A stretch of DNA of 64,000 nucleotides from Acetivibrio saccincola. GTDB lineage: Bacteria > Bacillota > Clostridia > Acetivibrionales > Acetivibrionaceae. Positions 1-9,376 of the stretch are shown here, piece after piece. The stretch's first letter is position 1. The number at the start of each line of letters is the position of its first letter. The stretch spans positions 372,001 to 436,000 of the forward strand of contig NZ_CP025197.1 in assembly GCF_002844395.1 (NCBI RefSeq). Reading direction: 5' to 3'. The translations under genes and the position numbers were made by a program. The notes beneath the pieces were generated by a model that was not told where the DNA came from, ran no database searches, and was given only the letters and a program-made list of their open reading frames with translations.

Positions 1-697
1 CTATAACCAACATATCATATTTTATTTTTTCCCCGTCTGAAAACTCCACATATTTTTCTTCTCCAGAAGATACAAATACCATGTTTTTAGAAAGCAAAAC
101 ATCTATGCCGTCTTCCTGCACCTGGTTTATAAAAATTTCTGAACCCATACTGTCTAAGTGCTGGGGAAGTATAGAGTCTTCCCTTTCCACGATGGTGGTG
201 TTCATACCAAGGTTTTTTAAAGCATAGGCTGTTTCCACACCTGTAAGCCCCCCGCCTACTATCACCGCGTTTTTTCCTGCAGATGCCCTGTTTCTTATAA
301 TATCTGCATCGGTAATGGTGTTTATGGTAAGGTAATCTGAGTTTTCCAACCCGTCAATTTTAGGAATTACAGGTTTTGCACCGGTGGCAGCAAGAAGTTT
401 GTCGTATTCTACTATAGTTCCGCAGTTAAGTTTTATGCACTTGTTTTCTACATCAATTTTATCAACTTTTTTATTAAGCATAAGATTGATTTTATTTTCT
501 TCATAATTTTTCATGCTTCTTAAAAAAAGTTTTTCTCTGGGAAGTCTCCCCCCCACATAGTCAGGGAGCAAAAATTTAGTGTATGTAGGTACATTTTCTT
601 CACTTATTATTGTTATTTCGCTTAATTCATCTAAACTTCTGAGAGTTTCTGCAGCAGAGATTCCTGCAGCACCATTTCCCAAAATTACGTAGCGCAA
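1..697 (-). CDS. FAD/NAD(P)-dependent oxidoreductase, rubredoxin- or nitrite-reductase-like (3' end cut by window edge)
   Basis: Read from the minus strand, the frame opens at a TTG codon (697-695) preceded by GGGGTGA at 709-703, and stays open to the left edge. About 232 residues are visible. An N-terminal FAD-binding motif GNGAAGISAAETLR is followed by ATGAKP (about residue 109) and a second Rossmann motif GGGLTGVETA (about residue 147), which is the order seen in the pyridine nucleotide-disulphide oxidoreductase fold. There is no CxxxxC active-site pair, so it is not a lipoamide-dehydrogenase or glutathione-reductase type. This fits NADH:rubredoxin reductases, NirB-like N-termini and CoA-free NADH oxidases (inference). 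The exact electron acceptor cannot be told because the C-terminus is missing. Confidence 0.85.
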   Translation of the reverse strand, partial: MRYVILGNGAAGISAAETLRSLDELSEITIISEENVPTYTKFLLPDYVGGRLPREKLFLRSMKNYEENKINLMLNKKVDKIDVENKCIKLNCGTIVEYDKLLAATGAKPVIPKIDGLENSDYLTINTITDADIIRNRASAGKNAVIVGGGLTGVETAYALKNLGMNTTIVEREDSILPQHLDSMGSEIFINQVQEDGIDVLLSKNMVFVSSGEEKYVEFSDGEKIKYDMLVI

Positions 698-762
698 AAA
701 AATCACCCCGCCCTTAGTACTGTGTATCTTTATTACCGTATATTAAAAAAGTCATAAAAAAT

Positions 763-793
763 ATCTAAAAAAGGCACCTGAGGTGCCCTTTTT
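763..793 (-). terminator. Intrinsic terminator of the peptidoglycan-binding gene
   Basis: A perfect stem GGCACCT/AGGTGCC (773-779 with 781-787) is followed on the minus strand by six Ts. A shorter T-run on the other side makes it weakly bidirectional. It separates the 806-1891 gene from the oxidoreductase downstream. Confidence 0.85.
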
Positions 794-805
794 AGTATTT
801 TATAC

Positions 806-1891
806 TTAAAAATTGTTTTTCTCTGCCCATTCTGCAGCAGTTTTAACAGCATTCTGGTGGTTGGTGTCCACCCTGTTTGTTCCGTGGGTTTTGCTGTTTA
901 AGAAATGGATATCAAAGACACCATCCATATTATTGCCCTTTACCGCATCTAAGTTGTAGCCGGGACCATATCCCCCGCTTCTGGATTGTATGTATGCATT
1001 TGCAGCTACACTGTCTACACCTGCGTGAGGCATACCTGCCATGGAAGCTGCCATTTTACGCCCGTTTACCGTAACAATAACAGGTCTTCTGGCCCAGCTC
1101 CATGCTCCACCGTATATTTGAAGCAATATTTTTGTATCTTCTGCAGTAAGGGTTTCTACGTCTGCATGGTTGTACCCATATGTCCTTTTTATATTAAATG
1201 TGCGCCCGCTCCAAATGTCATAAACCTGAGCTGTGCTTCCTATAGAGAAGATATTTTCTGCTCCTCCAAACCATGAAACCAGATAGTTTCCTTTTGTTGC
1301 TGAACCAGAACTTGATCTTGTAGCTGGTGTAATTTGGCTTGCAGCACTCTTACCATTTAAAAGCCTGTTTATCACCGACATTGTAACAGGTCCTGCAATT
1401 CCGTCCTGGGCAATGCCGTTATCTGCCTGAAGCTTTATTACAGCACTTTTTGTAAGGCTTCCAAAATATCCTGTGGGATTTACATGGAAGTAACCCAGTG
1501 TTTTTAGATCCTGCTGCAATGCTGTAACAGCAGAACCGCTCATGCCTTCCTTTAAGATGGTTCCTCCGCCGGATCTTGTAGCGCTGGCCTGTTCATTTAT
1601 AAGTCTGTTTATAAGGGACATTGTAACAGGTCCTGCAATTCCGTCCTGGGCAATTCCATACCTTCCCTGCAGTTTTATAACAGCAGCCTTTGTAAGGGAA
1701 CCAAAATATCCTGTAGGATTTACATTCAGGTATCCTAAAGTATTTAAGTCTCTTTGCAATGCTGTAACATCACTTCCACTCATGCCTTCTTTAAGCAGCC
1801 GGGATTGAGCGGAAACAGGCAAGATATTAGCAGAAAGGCTAATGAGTAAGACTGACAAGACCAACACAACCAGAACAGATTTCTTAAGCAT
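806..1891 (-). CDS. Secreted protein with two peptidoglycan-binding repeats
   Basis: 361 residues. An N-terminal signal peptide (KK then a long hydrophobic run ending near residue 28, VSAQS) is followed by two PG_binding_1 repeats, about residues 33-98 and 111-178. Each has the LKEGMSGSxVTALQxDLxTLGY start and AQDGIAGPVTM end. A linker leads to a C-terminal domain (about 200-361) rich in Gly, His and Trp that I cannot assign; it contains HxxFLNSKTHG-like and NHQNAV motifs. The two repeats are highly similar in DNA, which suggests a recent internal duplication. The protein probably acts on or binds the cell wall. The start is an ATG with AGGGGGATC upstream. Enzymatic function is not established. 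Confidence 0.85.
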   Translation of the reverse strand: MLKKSVLVVLVLSVLLISLSANILPVSAQSRLLKEGMSGSDVTALQRDLNTLGYLNVNPTGYFGSLTKAAVIKLQGRYGIAQDGIAGPVTMSLINRLINEQASATRSGGGTILKEGMSGSAVTALQQDLKTLGYFHVNPTGYFGSLTKSAVIKLQADNGIAQDGIAGPVTMSVINRLLNGKSAASQITPATRSSSGSATKGNYLVSWFGGAENIFSIGSTAQVYDIWSGRTFNIKRTYGYNHADVETLTAEDTKILLQIYGGAWSWARRPVIVTVNGRKMAASMAGMPHAGVDSVAANAYIQSRSGGYGPGYNLDAVKGNNMDGVFDIHFLNSKTHGTNRVDTNHQNAVKTAAEWAEKNNF

Positions 1892-2476
1892 TAAAAATGA
1901 TCCCCCTTTTTGTGTTTCACTTACGTCAAGCAGTAAGTTGTATCTTTTGTAGCATAAGATTTAATCTTATACTTTTTACCTGGATTCTCCAGATAATATA
2001 ACCTAAAGAATCCAACAACAACATTGTATCATTTTATACGTACATAATAAACACAAAAAATATGTATTTAACTATTAACTCATGTACATATTGAGTAAAC
2101 AAAGTAAGCCTCCTTGTATATTCTATCAAAATTATCAGGTGTAAGTAAAGGATAATTGGCAAAATAAACACAAATTTTTATCTTAACAAAAAAGGATTTT
2201 TTTAAGTTTTATTGAATATATATTTATAATACAAAAATGTAATTACTAGATAACATAGACATAATTACTAAATTACATAGATATAATCACTAGATTACAC
2301 AGATATAACTTTTCGTAATTACAATATCGTATTTAATTGTAATTTTTTCTATTATAGTTATAATATATTCTAAGTTCGGCTAAAGTGATATATTTAAAAA
2401 CTATTTCTACTTTATCTGTTCTGCTATAAGTCAATGAAAAAACGGTCATATATTAAATGGACAGAAAAGTGAAAGG
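1892..2476. other. Divergent intergenic region
   Basis: This 585-bp AT-rich stretch has no convincing ORF. It must hold the promoters of the two divergent genes. Its one clear structure is the 22-bp tandem repeat array at 2241-2306, listed separately. Confidence 0.6.
2241..2306. repeat. Three tandem 22-bp repeats upstream of the nucleotidyltransferase gene
   Basis: Units lie at 2241-2262, 2263-2284 and 2285-2306. Each begins AATTACT or AATCACT and ends near ACATAGATAT or a close variant. The units differ at only a few positions. The 22-bp period is close to two helical turns, so bound proteins would line up on one face (inference). Confidence 0.85.
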
Positions 2477-2488
2477 ATGAACTTTAAG

Positions 2489-4942
2489 ATGAAAGCTGTA
2501 ATTATGGCGGGTGGGGAAGGTTCAAGGTTGAGACCTCTTACTTGTGATATTCCCAAGCCTATGGTGCCCATAGTGAATGTTCCAGTTATGGAGCATATTA
2601 TCAACCTCTTAAGGAAACATGGAATTAAAGAGATAGCTGTTACTTTAGCGTACTTGCCCCAAAAAATAAAAGACTACTTTGGCAACGGGTCAAATTTCGG
2701 GGTAAATATTTACTATTTTACCGAAGATGTTCCCTTAGGCACAGCGGGAAGCGTAAAAAACGCTGAAGAATTTCTTGATGAAACATTTGTTGTAATTAGT
2801 GGTGATTCCCTCACCAATATGGATATTACAAAGGCACTTGAATTTCATAGAGAAAAAAAATCCCTGGCCACACTGGTTCTTACAAGGGTTGATGTCCCCT
2901 TAGAATACGGGGTGGTGATAACCAATGAAAACGGCAATATAGAGGGTTTTTTAGAAAAACCCAGCTGGGGGGAAGTTTTCAGCGATACCGTCAATACAGG
3001 GACTTATATTTTAGAACCCAGGGTTTTAAGATATCTTGAAAAGAATAAAAAGACAGATTTTAGCCAGGATTTATTTCCTATGCTTCTAAAGAAAAGGGAA
3101 CCTATTTTTGGGCATGTAACTGACGGTTACTGGTGCGATATAGGAGACCTTAGGGCATATCTCCAGGCACATTATGATGTTTTGGAAAAAAAGATTGATA
3201 TAGATATGGAAGCAGAAGAGATTAAACCAGGGGTTTTTGTGGGAAGCGGCACTATAATTGACCCTGGTGCCACAATTAACGCCCCCTGTCTCATAGGTAA
3301 AAACTGCCAGATAGAAAAAAGGGCTGTGGTGGACAGTTTTTGCATTATCGGGAACAATAATGTCCTTGAAGAGGATGTCTCCCTAAAGAGAAGTGTTGTG
3401 TGGGACGGCAACTACATAGAGAAGGGCTCTCAAATCAGGGGGGCTATACTGTGCAACAACTCCAATCTCAAGCACTATGTCCATGTGTATGAAAATGCAG
3501 TGGTAGGCGATAATTGTATCATAAACGAAAGGGTAATTATAAAGCCTAATGTTAAAATATGGCCTCAAAAAACAGTGGAGCCTTTAGCGGTGGTTGACAG
3601 AAATATAATCTGGGGTTCAAAGTATTCCAGGGGTATTTTTGGAGAAAACGGCTTGTCCGGCATTATTAATGTGGACATAACCCCGGAGTTTGCCACAAGG
3701 CTTGGGGCTGCCTATGGCTCTGTCTTAAAAAAAGGCTCAAAAATTGTTGTAAGCTCTACAACATCAAGTTCGGCCAGAATGTTTAAGCACGCCTTTATAT
3801 CGGGTATTTTGTCTGTGGGAATTGAAGTTTTTAACCTAAGCAGTTTGCTTACTCCTATATCACGTCATGCAATAAGCTTTCTCTCTGTAGAAGGCGGGAT
3901 ACATATAAAAAATGCAGATGACAATCCAAATAAACTGAAAGTGGATTTTATGGACTCTAAAGGAGCCAGCATAAGCAGGGTAATGGAGAGAAAAATTGAA
4001 AATTCTTTTTTCCGTGAAGACTTTAAGCGCTGCTCAGGGGAAGAAATCAGCAGGCTCAATAATATAACTGATTTTAAAAACTACTATGTAAAGTCCATTT
4101 TAAATGAAGTGGATGTGGAAACCATTAGAAAGAATCCGCCAAAGCTTTGCATTGTTTCCCCTTCTGATTTTGTTATATCAACAGTGGTGCCCATGCTTAC
4201 GGATTTAGGCTGCAGGGTTGTAAGTTTTTCTTCTGCAAATTTAAGTGAGCATGCTGCCATTGTAGATGAGATTAAAAGCAGCGATGCTAATTTTGCAGCC
4301 TATATAGACAGCAACGGGGAAAGGCTTGTTTTTGTAGACAGGTGCGGGAACATTGTAGAAGATGATTTATTTTTGGCACTGACATCTTTAATTACATTTA
4401 AAACATCCCCTGAGTCCAATGTGGTGGTGCCTATTACTGCCCCTTCCGTAATTGAAATTATAGCAGAAAAGTACGGCGGAAAAGTGGTTAGGACAAAGAC
4501 TTCACCCCAGGCAGTAATGGAGCAGATGCTAAATCACAATTTATTTAAAAATAAAAAGGACATGAATCAATTTTTGCTTAATTTTGACGCCTTAGCAGGT
4601 CTTGTGAAAATAATTGAGTATTTGTGTGTAGAAAATACTACTTTGACAGATTCCTTAGAGGAAATTCCGAAGTTTTATTTAAGCAAGAAAAAGATATTCT
4701 GCCCGTGGGAGCTAAAAGGGCGTGTAATGAGAACCCTTATAACTGAAAAGGAAGGGGAAAAAGTTGAATTATTAGACGGGGTTAAGTTTATTTTTGAAAA
4801 GGGCTGGGCACTTGTGCTGCCGGATGCAGACATGCCCCTTTGCAGGGTTTATGCAGAAGGGGAAAGTGCTGAAATTGCAGAGGAAATATCTGAAAAGTAC
4901 ATAGAAAAAATAAAGAAAATTATAAATTCCCAAAATACATAA
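2489..4942 (+). CDS. Sugar-phosphate nucleotidyltransferase / phosphomannomutase-like fusion
   Basis: About 817 residues. Three parts are visible. An N-terminal nucleotidyltransferase (about 1-235) has the signature [13 protein letters not shown] and later GDSLTNMD and EKPSWGE. A left-handed beta-helix of hexapeptide repeats follows (about 245-370). The C-terminal half resembles a phosphohexomutase. The family converts sugar-1-phosphates to NDP-sugars, often GDP-mannose, for cell-surface polysaccharides. In the mutase-like half the usual catalytic TASHNP is replaced by a sequence around KNADDNPN, so the phosphoserine is absent and mutase activity is unlikely. An upstream in-frame ATG at 2477 touches the AAAGG box; the ATG at 2489 has better spacing and starts with the family's usual MKAVIMAGG. 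Confidence 0.85.
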   Translation: MKAVIMAGGEGSRLRPLTCDIPKPMVPIVNVPVMEHIINLLRKHGIKEIAVTLAYLPQKIKDYFGNGSNFGVNIYYFTEDVPLGTAGSVKNAEEFLDETFVVISGDSLTNMDITKALEFHREKKSLATLVLTRVDVPLEYGVVITNENGNIEGFLEKPSWGEVFSDTVNTGTYILEPRVLRYLEKNKKTDFSQDLFPMLLKKREPIFGHVTDGYWCDIGDLRAYLQAHYDVLEKKIDIDMEAEEIKPGVFVGSGTIIDPGATINAPCLIGKNCQIEKRAVVDSFCIIGNNNVLEEDVSLKRSVVWDGNYIEKGSQIRGAILCNNSNLKHYVHVYENAVVGDNCIINERVIIKPNVKIWPQKTVEPLAVVDRNIIWGSKYSRGIFGENGLSGIINVDITPEFATRLGAAYGSVLKKGSKIVVSSTTSSSARMFKHAFISGILSVGIEVFNLSSLLTPISRHAISFLSVEGGIHIKNADDNPNKLKVDFMDSKGASISRVMERKIENSFFREDFKRCSGEEISRLNNITDFKNYYVKSILNEVDVETIRKNPPKLCIVSPSDFVISTVVPMLTDLGCRVVSFSSANLSEHAAIVDEIKSSDANFAAYIDSNGERLVFVDRCGNIVEDDLFLALTSLITFKTSPESNVVVPITAPSVIEIIAEKYGGKVVRTKTSPQAVMEQMLNHNLFKNKKDMNQFLLNFDALAGLVKIIEYLCVENTTLTDSLEEIPKFYLSKKKIFCPWELKGRVMRTLITEKEGEKVELLDGVKFIFEKGWALVLPDADMPLCRVYAEGESAEIAEEISEKYIEKIKKIINSQNT

Positions 4943-4948
4943 CCTGCT

Positions 4949-4976
4949 TTTACAAGAAATAAAATTGTGATATAAT
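4949..4976 (+). promoter_or_regulatory. Sigma-A-type promoter of tex
   Basis: TTTACA (4949-4954), a 16-bp spacer, and TATAAT (4971-4976) preceded by the extended -10 dinucleotide TG at 4968-4969. It lies just after the previous stop and upstream of tex. Confidence 0.7.
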
Positions 4977-5015
4977 TTTTTAGAATTGTTGTAAAAAACA
5001 ATTTGCATGCAATGA

Positions 5016-5088
5016 AATTTTTAAGCACTATAAAATTTTTGAACACAATAAAAATTTTGAACTCAATAATATTTTGAACACAATGAAA
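5016..5088. repeat. Degenerate tandem repeat in the tex leader
   Basis: About four imperfect units of 17-19 bp related to ATTTTTGAACACAATAAA lie between the promoter and the tex ribosome-binding site. They fall in the predicted untranslated leader. No role is apparent. Confidence 0.6.
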
Positions 5089-5104
5089 TAATGGAGGATT
5101 TTTG

Positions 5105-7261
5105 ATGGCGGATATTGTTTCGGCACTGATTAAAGAGTTTAATATAAAGCCTTTTCAAGCGGAAAATACAATAAAGTTAATAGATGAGGGAAATACCATC
5201 CCCTTTATTGCAAGATACAGAAAGGAAATGACCGGCGAGCTGGATGACCAGACTTTAAGGGAATTTCATGAAAGACTGGTTTATTTAAGGAATTTAGAGG
5301 CAAGAAAGGAAGAAGTTAAAAGGTTAATTGAAGAGCAGGGGAAGCTTACAGAGGATATTGTAAATAATCTTTCAAAGGCTGTTACGCTGCAGGAAGTTGA
5401 AGATATATACAGACCCTTCAGACCAAAGAGGAGAACCCGGGCTACAGTGGCAAGGGAAAAGGGTCTTGAACCTTTAGCGGATATGATTTTCTCCCAGGAG
5501 CCATTAAATGCCCCTGTGGAAGAGATAGCAAAGACTTTTATAAATGCTGAAAAAGAAGTAAATACCGTTGAAGAAGCCCTGAAAGGTGCCATGGATATTA
5601 TTGCAGAAGAAATTTCTGACAATGCTGAATTTAGAAAAGATATTAGAAAAATATTTACCCAGTCAGGGGTAATTGTGTCAAAGGCCAAAAAGGAAGAGGA
5701 TTCCGTATATAACATGTATTACGATTTTTCAGAGCCGGTTTCTAAAATACCCGGGCATAGGATTCTTGCCATAAACAGGGGTGAAAAGGAAGAGTTTTTA
5801 CAGGTAAAAATAGAGGTGCCAAAGGAAAAGGTACTTGAATACCTGAAAAGAAAGGTTATAAAAAACCCGCCGGTGCCTGCTTCTAAATATGTTGAAGAGG
5901 CTATGGAGGATTCCTATGAGCGGCTGATTTTCCCTTCAATTGAAAGGGAAGTTAGAAATGAGCTTACAGATACTGCCCAGGAACAGGCTATGAAGGTTTT
6001 TGCACTGAATTTAAAAAATCTTCTGCTTCAGCCTCCTGTAAAGGGCAAGATAGTAATGGGAGTGGATCCGGCCTACAGGACAGGGTGTAAAATTGCTGTT
6101 GTTGACGATACAGGAAAGGTTTTGGATGTGGGTGTAATTTATCCCACACCTCCCCAAAACAAAACAGAAGAGGCTAAAAAAAATGTCACTGAGTTAATAA
6201 ACAAGCATAATGTTGATTTGATTTCCATTGGAAACGGTACGGCTTCAAGGGAGACGGAAATTTTTATTGCAGATCTTATAAAGGAGCTGGACAGGGAAGT
6301 ATACTACATGGTTGTCAGTGAAGCGGGTGCTTCTGTGTATTCAGCTTCAAAGCTTGCAGCAGAAGAGTTTCCGGATTTTGATGTTTCCTTAAGAAGTGCG
6401 GTGTCAATAGCAAGGCGTCTCCAGGACCCTTTAGCAGAGCTTGTTAAGATAGATCCAAAGGCAATAGGTGTGGGACAGTACCAGCATGATATGAATCAAA
6501 AAAGGTTGGGAGAGACGTTAAAAGGAGTGGTGGAAGACTGTGTAAACAGCGTTGGTGTAGATTTAAACACTGCTTCCAGTTCACTTTTGTCCTACATTTC
6601 AGGTATTAATTCCACTGTTGCAAAAAATATAGTGGAGTACAGAGAGATACACGGAAAATTTAAAAACAGAAAAGAGCTGAAAAAAGTAAAAAAACTTGGG
6701 GAAAAGGCATTTGAACAGTGTGCAGGTTTTTTAAGAATACCGGAGGGGGACAATATTTTAGACAATACTTCCGTGCACCCGGAATCCTACGATTTTGCCC
6801 AAAAGCTTATTGAGAAAATGGGGTATACTTTAGAAGATGTGAAGGAAAAAAGGCTTGCCAAATTTAAAGAAGAGGTGGATAAAAGGGGGATATCCAATCT
6901 GGCGGAAGAGATTGGAGTTGGGGTTCCTACCTTGCGGGACATAGTGAATGAGCTGTTAAAGCCTGGAAGAGACCCAAGGGATGAGCTTCCAAAGCCAATA
7001 TTTCAAAAAGATGTACTTGATATTGAGGATTTAAGACCCGGTATGGAATTGACGGGTACCGTAAGGAATGTTGCTGACTTTGGTGCCTTTGTTGATATAG
7101 GCGTTCATCAGGATGGTTTGGTGCACATTTCTGAATTAAGTGATAAATATGTGAAAAGCCCAATGGATATAGTGGCTGTGGGGGATATTGTAAAGGTTAG
7201 GGTACTTGAAGTTGATGTAAAAAGAAAGAGAATATCCCTGTCTATGAGGCATTGCAGGTGA
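5105..7261 (+). CDS. tex: Tex family RNA-binding transcription accessory protein
   Basis: 718 residues, usual length for Tex. Visible domains in order: helical N-terminal region (about 1-190); a YqgF/RNase H-like domain starting near residue 318 at MGVDPAYRTGCK; a helix-hairpin-helix region (about 490-560, LSYISGINSTVAKNIVEYR); and a C-terminal S1 RNA-binding domain (about 645-715, GTVRNVADFGAFVDIGVHQDG). Tex binds nucleic acid and is linked to transcription and RNA turnover. GGAGG at 5093-5097 is seven bases from the ATG at 5105, so that ATG is preferred to the TTG at 5102. The gene has its own extended -10 promoter. Confidence 0.95.
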   Translation: MADIVSALIKEFNIKPFQAENTIKLIDEGNTIPFIARYRKEMTGELDDQTLREFHERLVYLRNLEARKEEVKRLIEEQGKLTEDIVNNLSKAVTLQEVEDIYRPFRPKRRTRATVAREKGLEPLADMIFSQEPLNAPVEEIAKTFINAEKEVNTVEEALKGAMDIIAEEISDNAEFRKDIRKIFTQSGVIVSKAKKEEDSVYNMYYDFSEPVSKIPGHRILAINRGEKEEFLQVKIEVPKEKVLEYLKRKVIKNPPVPASKYVEEAMEDSYERLIFPSIEREVRNELTDTAQEQAMKVFALNLKNLLLQPPVKGKIVMGVDPAYRTGCKIAVVDDTGKVLDVGVIYPTPPQNKTEEAKKNVTELINKHNVDLISIGNGTASRETEIFIADLIKELDREVYYMVVSEAGASVYSASKLAAEEFPDFDVSLRSAVSIARRLQDPLAELVKIDPKAIGVGQYQHDMNQKRLGETLKGVVEDCVNSVGVDLNTASSSLLSYISGINSTVAKNIVEYREIHGKFKNRKELKKVKKLGEKAFEQCAGFLRIPEGDNILDNTSVHPESYDFAQKLIEKMGYTLEDVKEKRLAKFKEEVDKRGISNLAEEIGVGVPTLRDIVNELLKPGRDPRDELPKPIFQKDVLDIEDLRPGMELTGTVRNVADFGAFVDIGVHQDGLVHISELSDKYVKSPMDIVAVGDIVKVRVLEVDVKRKRISLSMRHCR

Positions 7262-7280
7262 CCTTTTGGTGTGATATAAT
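7252..7280 (+). promoter_or_regulatory. Promoter of the 7323 membrane-protein gene
   Basis: TTGCAG (7252-7257), 17-bp spacer, TATAAT (7275-7280) with an extended -10 TG at 7272-7273. The -35 box overlaps the end of tex. Confidence 0.6.
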
Positions 7281-7322
7281 TAAGTTTAGTTTTTTGGACA
7301 GGAGATATATAGGGGAGATTTT

Positions 7323-8225
7323 ATGGATAAGTTGGTAGCTGCAGTTAAACCGTTTTTTAAGCGGTATGATTTGGTTATAATTTTCAGTTTAATGACGCTG
7401 GTTTACTGTATAATAGAATATTTTATTTTCTTTCCGCTGGTTTTAGGCATGTCTGTGCTTAAAAGCGGAAGTGTATTGGAAATTGTAATTTATATTATCC
7501 AGCTTGCTTTTAAATATTTATTTAAGGTTAAATATTTAATATACGTGATTATTGGCATAGCAGCATGTGGCATTTTGTTTGGACTTATATTTTCAGCGGT
7601 TTTTTATTCATTAAATAATTTTTTGTCCAAAAAAGCCCGGCCCAAGGACGGGGTTTTTAAAGCTGAATTTTTAAAAAGCCAGTACTTAACGGGTATAAAG
7701 CAGCATTTTTTGAAAATGTCACTAATGTCAGCTTCCACAATACTATACAGCATTTTATTTATTGGGTTTATGACGGTTGTGACAGTTCCTGCCATAGCTG
7801 TTTTAAGAGGACAGATAGAAGGGAAAATTGACTTTTTACCTTTGGCTATTGTGCTTACAGTAATTACAGCTGTTGTTTTGTTTTTTGGGTTTATGTTTTT
7901 TAGAACATATATATTGTTTTGGTATCCTGCAACATTTAATTTTAAAAGAAAGACTTTTGCAATTGGGAAAAGGGCAGCAGACACTTTTTTTTGGGAAATA
8001 GTTTCCTTTTTAGTGGTGTTTGATGTAGCTTTTTGTTCTTTTCAGCTGCTGCTTATACTGCTGAACTCCCTTATGGCAGGAGGTCAGGGAGTTGGTTTTT
8101 TAAGATTTTTAATTTTGATTTTGTTAAATTGGGTTGTTAAAACGGTTCTGTTTACCATTTTAATAGTATTTGTGTTTTCAAAGTTTCAACAGTTTAAAAA
8201 GAGGATAATAACAAAAACAACCTAA
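7323..8225 (+). CDS. Polytopic membrane protein of unknown function
   Basis: 300 residues. About six hydrophobic segments are seen, around residues 17-45, 55-97, 131-160, 171-205, 221-250 and 260-292, with a basic loop near 98-125 and a basic C-terminus (KKRIITKTT). No catalytic or transport motif is recognisable. GGGGAG precedes the ATG. The gene has its own promoter, and its stop codon lies inside the following terminator stem, so it appears to be a single-gene transcript. Not recognised as a named family. Confidence 0.7.
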   Translation: MDKLVAAVKPFFKRYDLVIIFSLMTLVYCIIEYFIFFPLVLGMSVLKSGSVLEIVIYIIQLAFKYLFKVKYLIYVIIGIAACGILFGLIFSAVFYSLNNFLSKKARPKDGVFKAEFLKSQYLTGIKQHFLKMSLMSASTILYSILFIGFMTVVTVPAIAVLRGQIEGKIDFLPLAIVLTVITAVVLFFGFMFFRTYILFWYPATFNFKRKTFAIGKRAADTFFWEIVSFLVVFDVAFCSFQLLLILLNSLMAGGQGVGFLRFLILILLNWVVKTVLFTILIVFVFSKFQQFKKRIITKTT

Positions 8226-8253
8226 AGAGGAAGTACCCCTTTAGGTTGTTTTA
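8217..8253 (+). terminator. Intrinsic terminator shared by convergent genes
   Basis: The stem AACCTAAAG (8219-8227) pairs with CTTTAGGTT (8239-8247), followed by GTTTTATTA. The stop codon of the membrane-protein gene lies in the left arm. It sits between convergent genes and may also act on sleB transcripts. Confidence 0.8.
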
Positions 8254-8270
8254 TTAGTATTTTTATTTCT

Positions 8271-8963
8271 TTACTTTGCAAAGTTATGTTTTCCTATAGT
8301 TGTGATTATCTCTCTTGTCCATATCCATTTGCTTTTGGCTGTTGCCGGATTGTAGTAGTAAATTGCCCCGCCGGTGGGATCCCATCCGTTTAAAGCATCC
8401 CGGGCTGCCTTATATGAAGTTTCATTAGGAGGAAGATTAATTTGTCCGTCAGCTACTGCTTCAAAGGCTCCAGGCTGGTAGATAACGCCTGCGATGGTAT
8501 TGGGGAACCTGCTGTCCCGTACACGGTTTAGTATAACTGCTCCCACAGCCACCTGACCCACATATGGCTCACCCCTTGCTTCACCATGTATTATATGTGC
8601 CAGCAGATTTAAATTGTTGTTGTCTGAGCTCTGTCCGGTACTGCCTGTGGGGATGCCCAGTGCTGCCAAAGTTTGTGAGCCCGCTACCCCGTCCACTTTT
8701 AAACCGTTTTTGGCCTGAAATTTTCTTACTGCCCTGTAAGTTTTTATACCATAAACCCCGTCTATTTTTCCGTCATAGTATCCCCATTTTTTTAGCCGGG
8801 TTTGAATTTCTACAACTTCCTGGCTTCTTGAGCCGTAATAGGATACAGCACTGCGGCTGTACCTGTACAAATCAAAAATACCGTCTTTATAAGTATATAG
8901 TGTACCTGCAAGTATCGATGTGATAATAAGTATTATGCTTGCTAATAAATTTCTTTTGCGCAA
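8271..8963 (-). CDS. sleB: Spore cortex-lytic enzyme SleB
   Basis: 230 residues. N-terminal signal/anchor (about 8-27), a PG_binding_1 domain (about 45-105, EVVEIQTRLKKWGYYDGKID) and a C-terminal hydrolase_2 domain (about 125-230). The latter begins IHGEARGEPYVGQVAVGAVI, the SleB/CwlJ signature with the conserved Glu, and ends with YYYNP and the W-T-R-E run. SleB is a lytic transglycosylase that degrades spore cortex during germination. The start is TTG at 8963 with AAAGGAGGA at 8980-8972, ideal spacing. The usual partner ypeB is not next to it. It may be transcribed with the small genes upstream. Confidence 0.92.
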   Translation of the reverse strand: MRKRNLLASIILIITSILAGTLYTYKDGIFDLYRYSRSAVSYYGSRSQEVVEIQTRLKKWGYYDGKIDGVYGIKTYRAVRKFQAKNGLKVDGVAGSQTLAALGIPTGSTGQSSDNNNLNLLAHIIHGEARGEPYVGQVAVGAVILNRVRDSRFPNTIAGVIYQPGAFEAVADGQINLPPNETSYKAARDALNGWDPTGGAIYYYNPATAKSKWIWTREIITTIGKHNFAK

Positions 8964-9060
8964 AAAACCATCCTCCTTTGTTATTACTTGCAGTATCTAT
9001 TTTGTCTTTTTTTTAGTGAAATTATTATTAATGCAAAAAATAAAAACAAAGGAGGATATT

Positions 9061-9363
9061 TTAATTCATTCCGGCAATCAGAAGGTATATGAGTATTATC
9101 AATAAAAAATCATCATTTATTTTTTCTTCTAAAAGTAAAAAAATTAATCCAAGCAATATTATTTCATCAATTTGAAAGCGTCTTGAGAGAAAATCGGTAA
9201 GGGACAACCCCTTACTTTTTTTTCTCACGGTATCAGCTTCATTTGGGAGAGGGATATCATCTATTTTTTTTGCATCACTGCCGGGGGAAGATTTATTATA
9301 CATAAAGCTGCGTGGTCTTTTTAAGGGGTACCTTCTGTACCTAGGAAGCATACTATATAGCAT
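9061..9363 (-). CDS. Small protein with hydrophobic C-terminal tail
   Basis: 100 residues if started at the ATG 9363-9361, which has a GGGGGG box about seven bases upstream. A longer frame from 9393 lacks a site. The N-terminal half is basic and Pro/Arg-rich (YRRYPLKRPR); the last 40 residues hold hydrophobic stretches (IILLGLIFLLLEE and FLLIILIYLLIAGMN), suggesting a membrane anchor. No family is recognised. Last of three small minus-strand genes that run into sleB. Confidence 0.65.
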   Translation of the reverse strand: MLYSMLPRYRRYPLKRPRSFMYNKSSPGSDAKKIDDIPLPNEADTVRKKSKGLSLTDFLSRRFQIDEIILLGLIFLLLEEKINDDFLLIILIYLLIAGMN

Positions 9364-9376
9364 CTCAGTCCCCCCT

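Noticed and set aside
2241..2306. Possible CRISPR array or plasmid iterons
   Set aside because: Only three units with no spacers and no cas or rep gene nearby.
5281..5715. 144-codon minus-strand frame inside tex
   Set aside because: Lies fully within a conserved coding region, no binding site, composition of a shadow.
8920..9105. 61-codon plus-strand frame after the sleB start
   Set aside because: Spans sleB's own ribosome-binding site and the end of the next minus-strand gene; no family.
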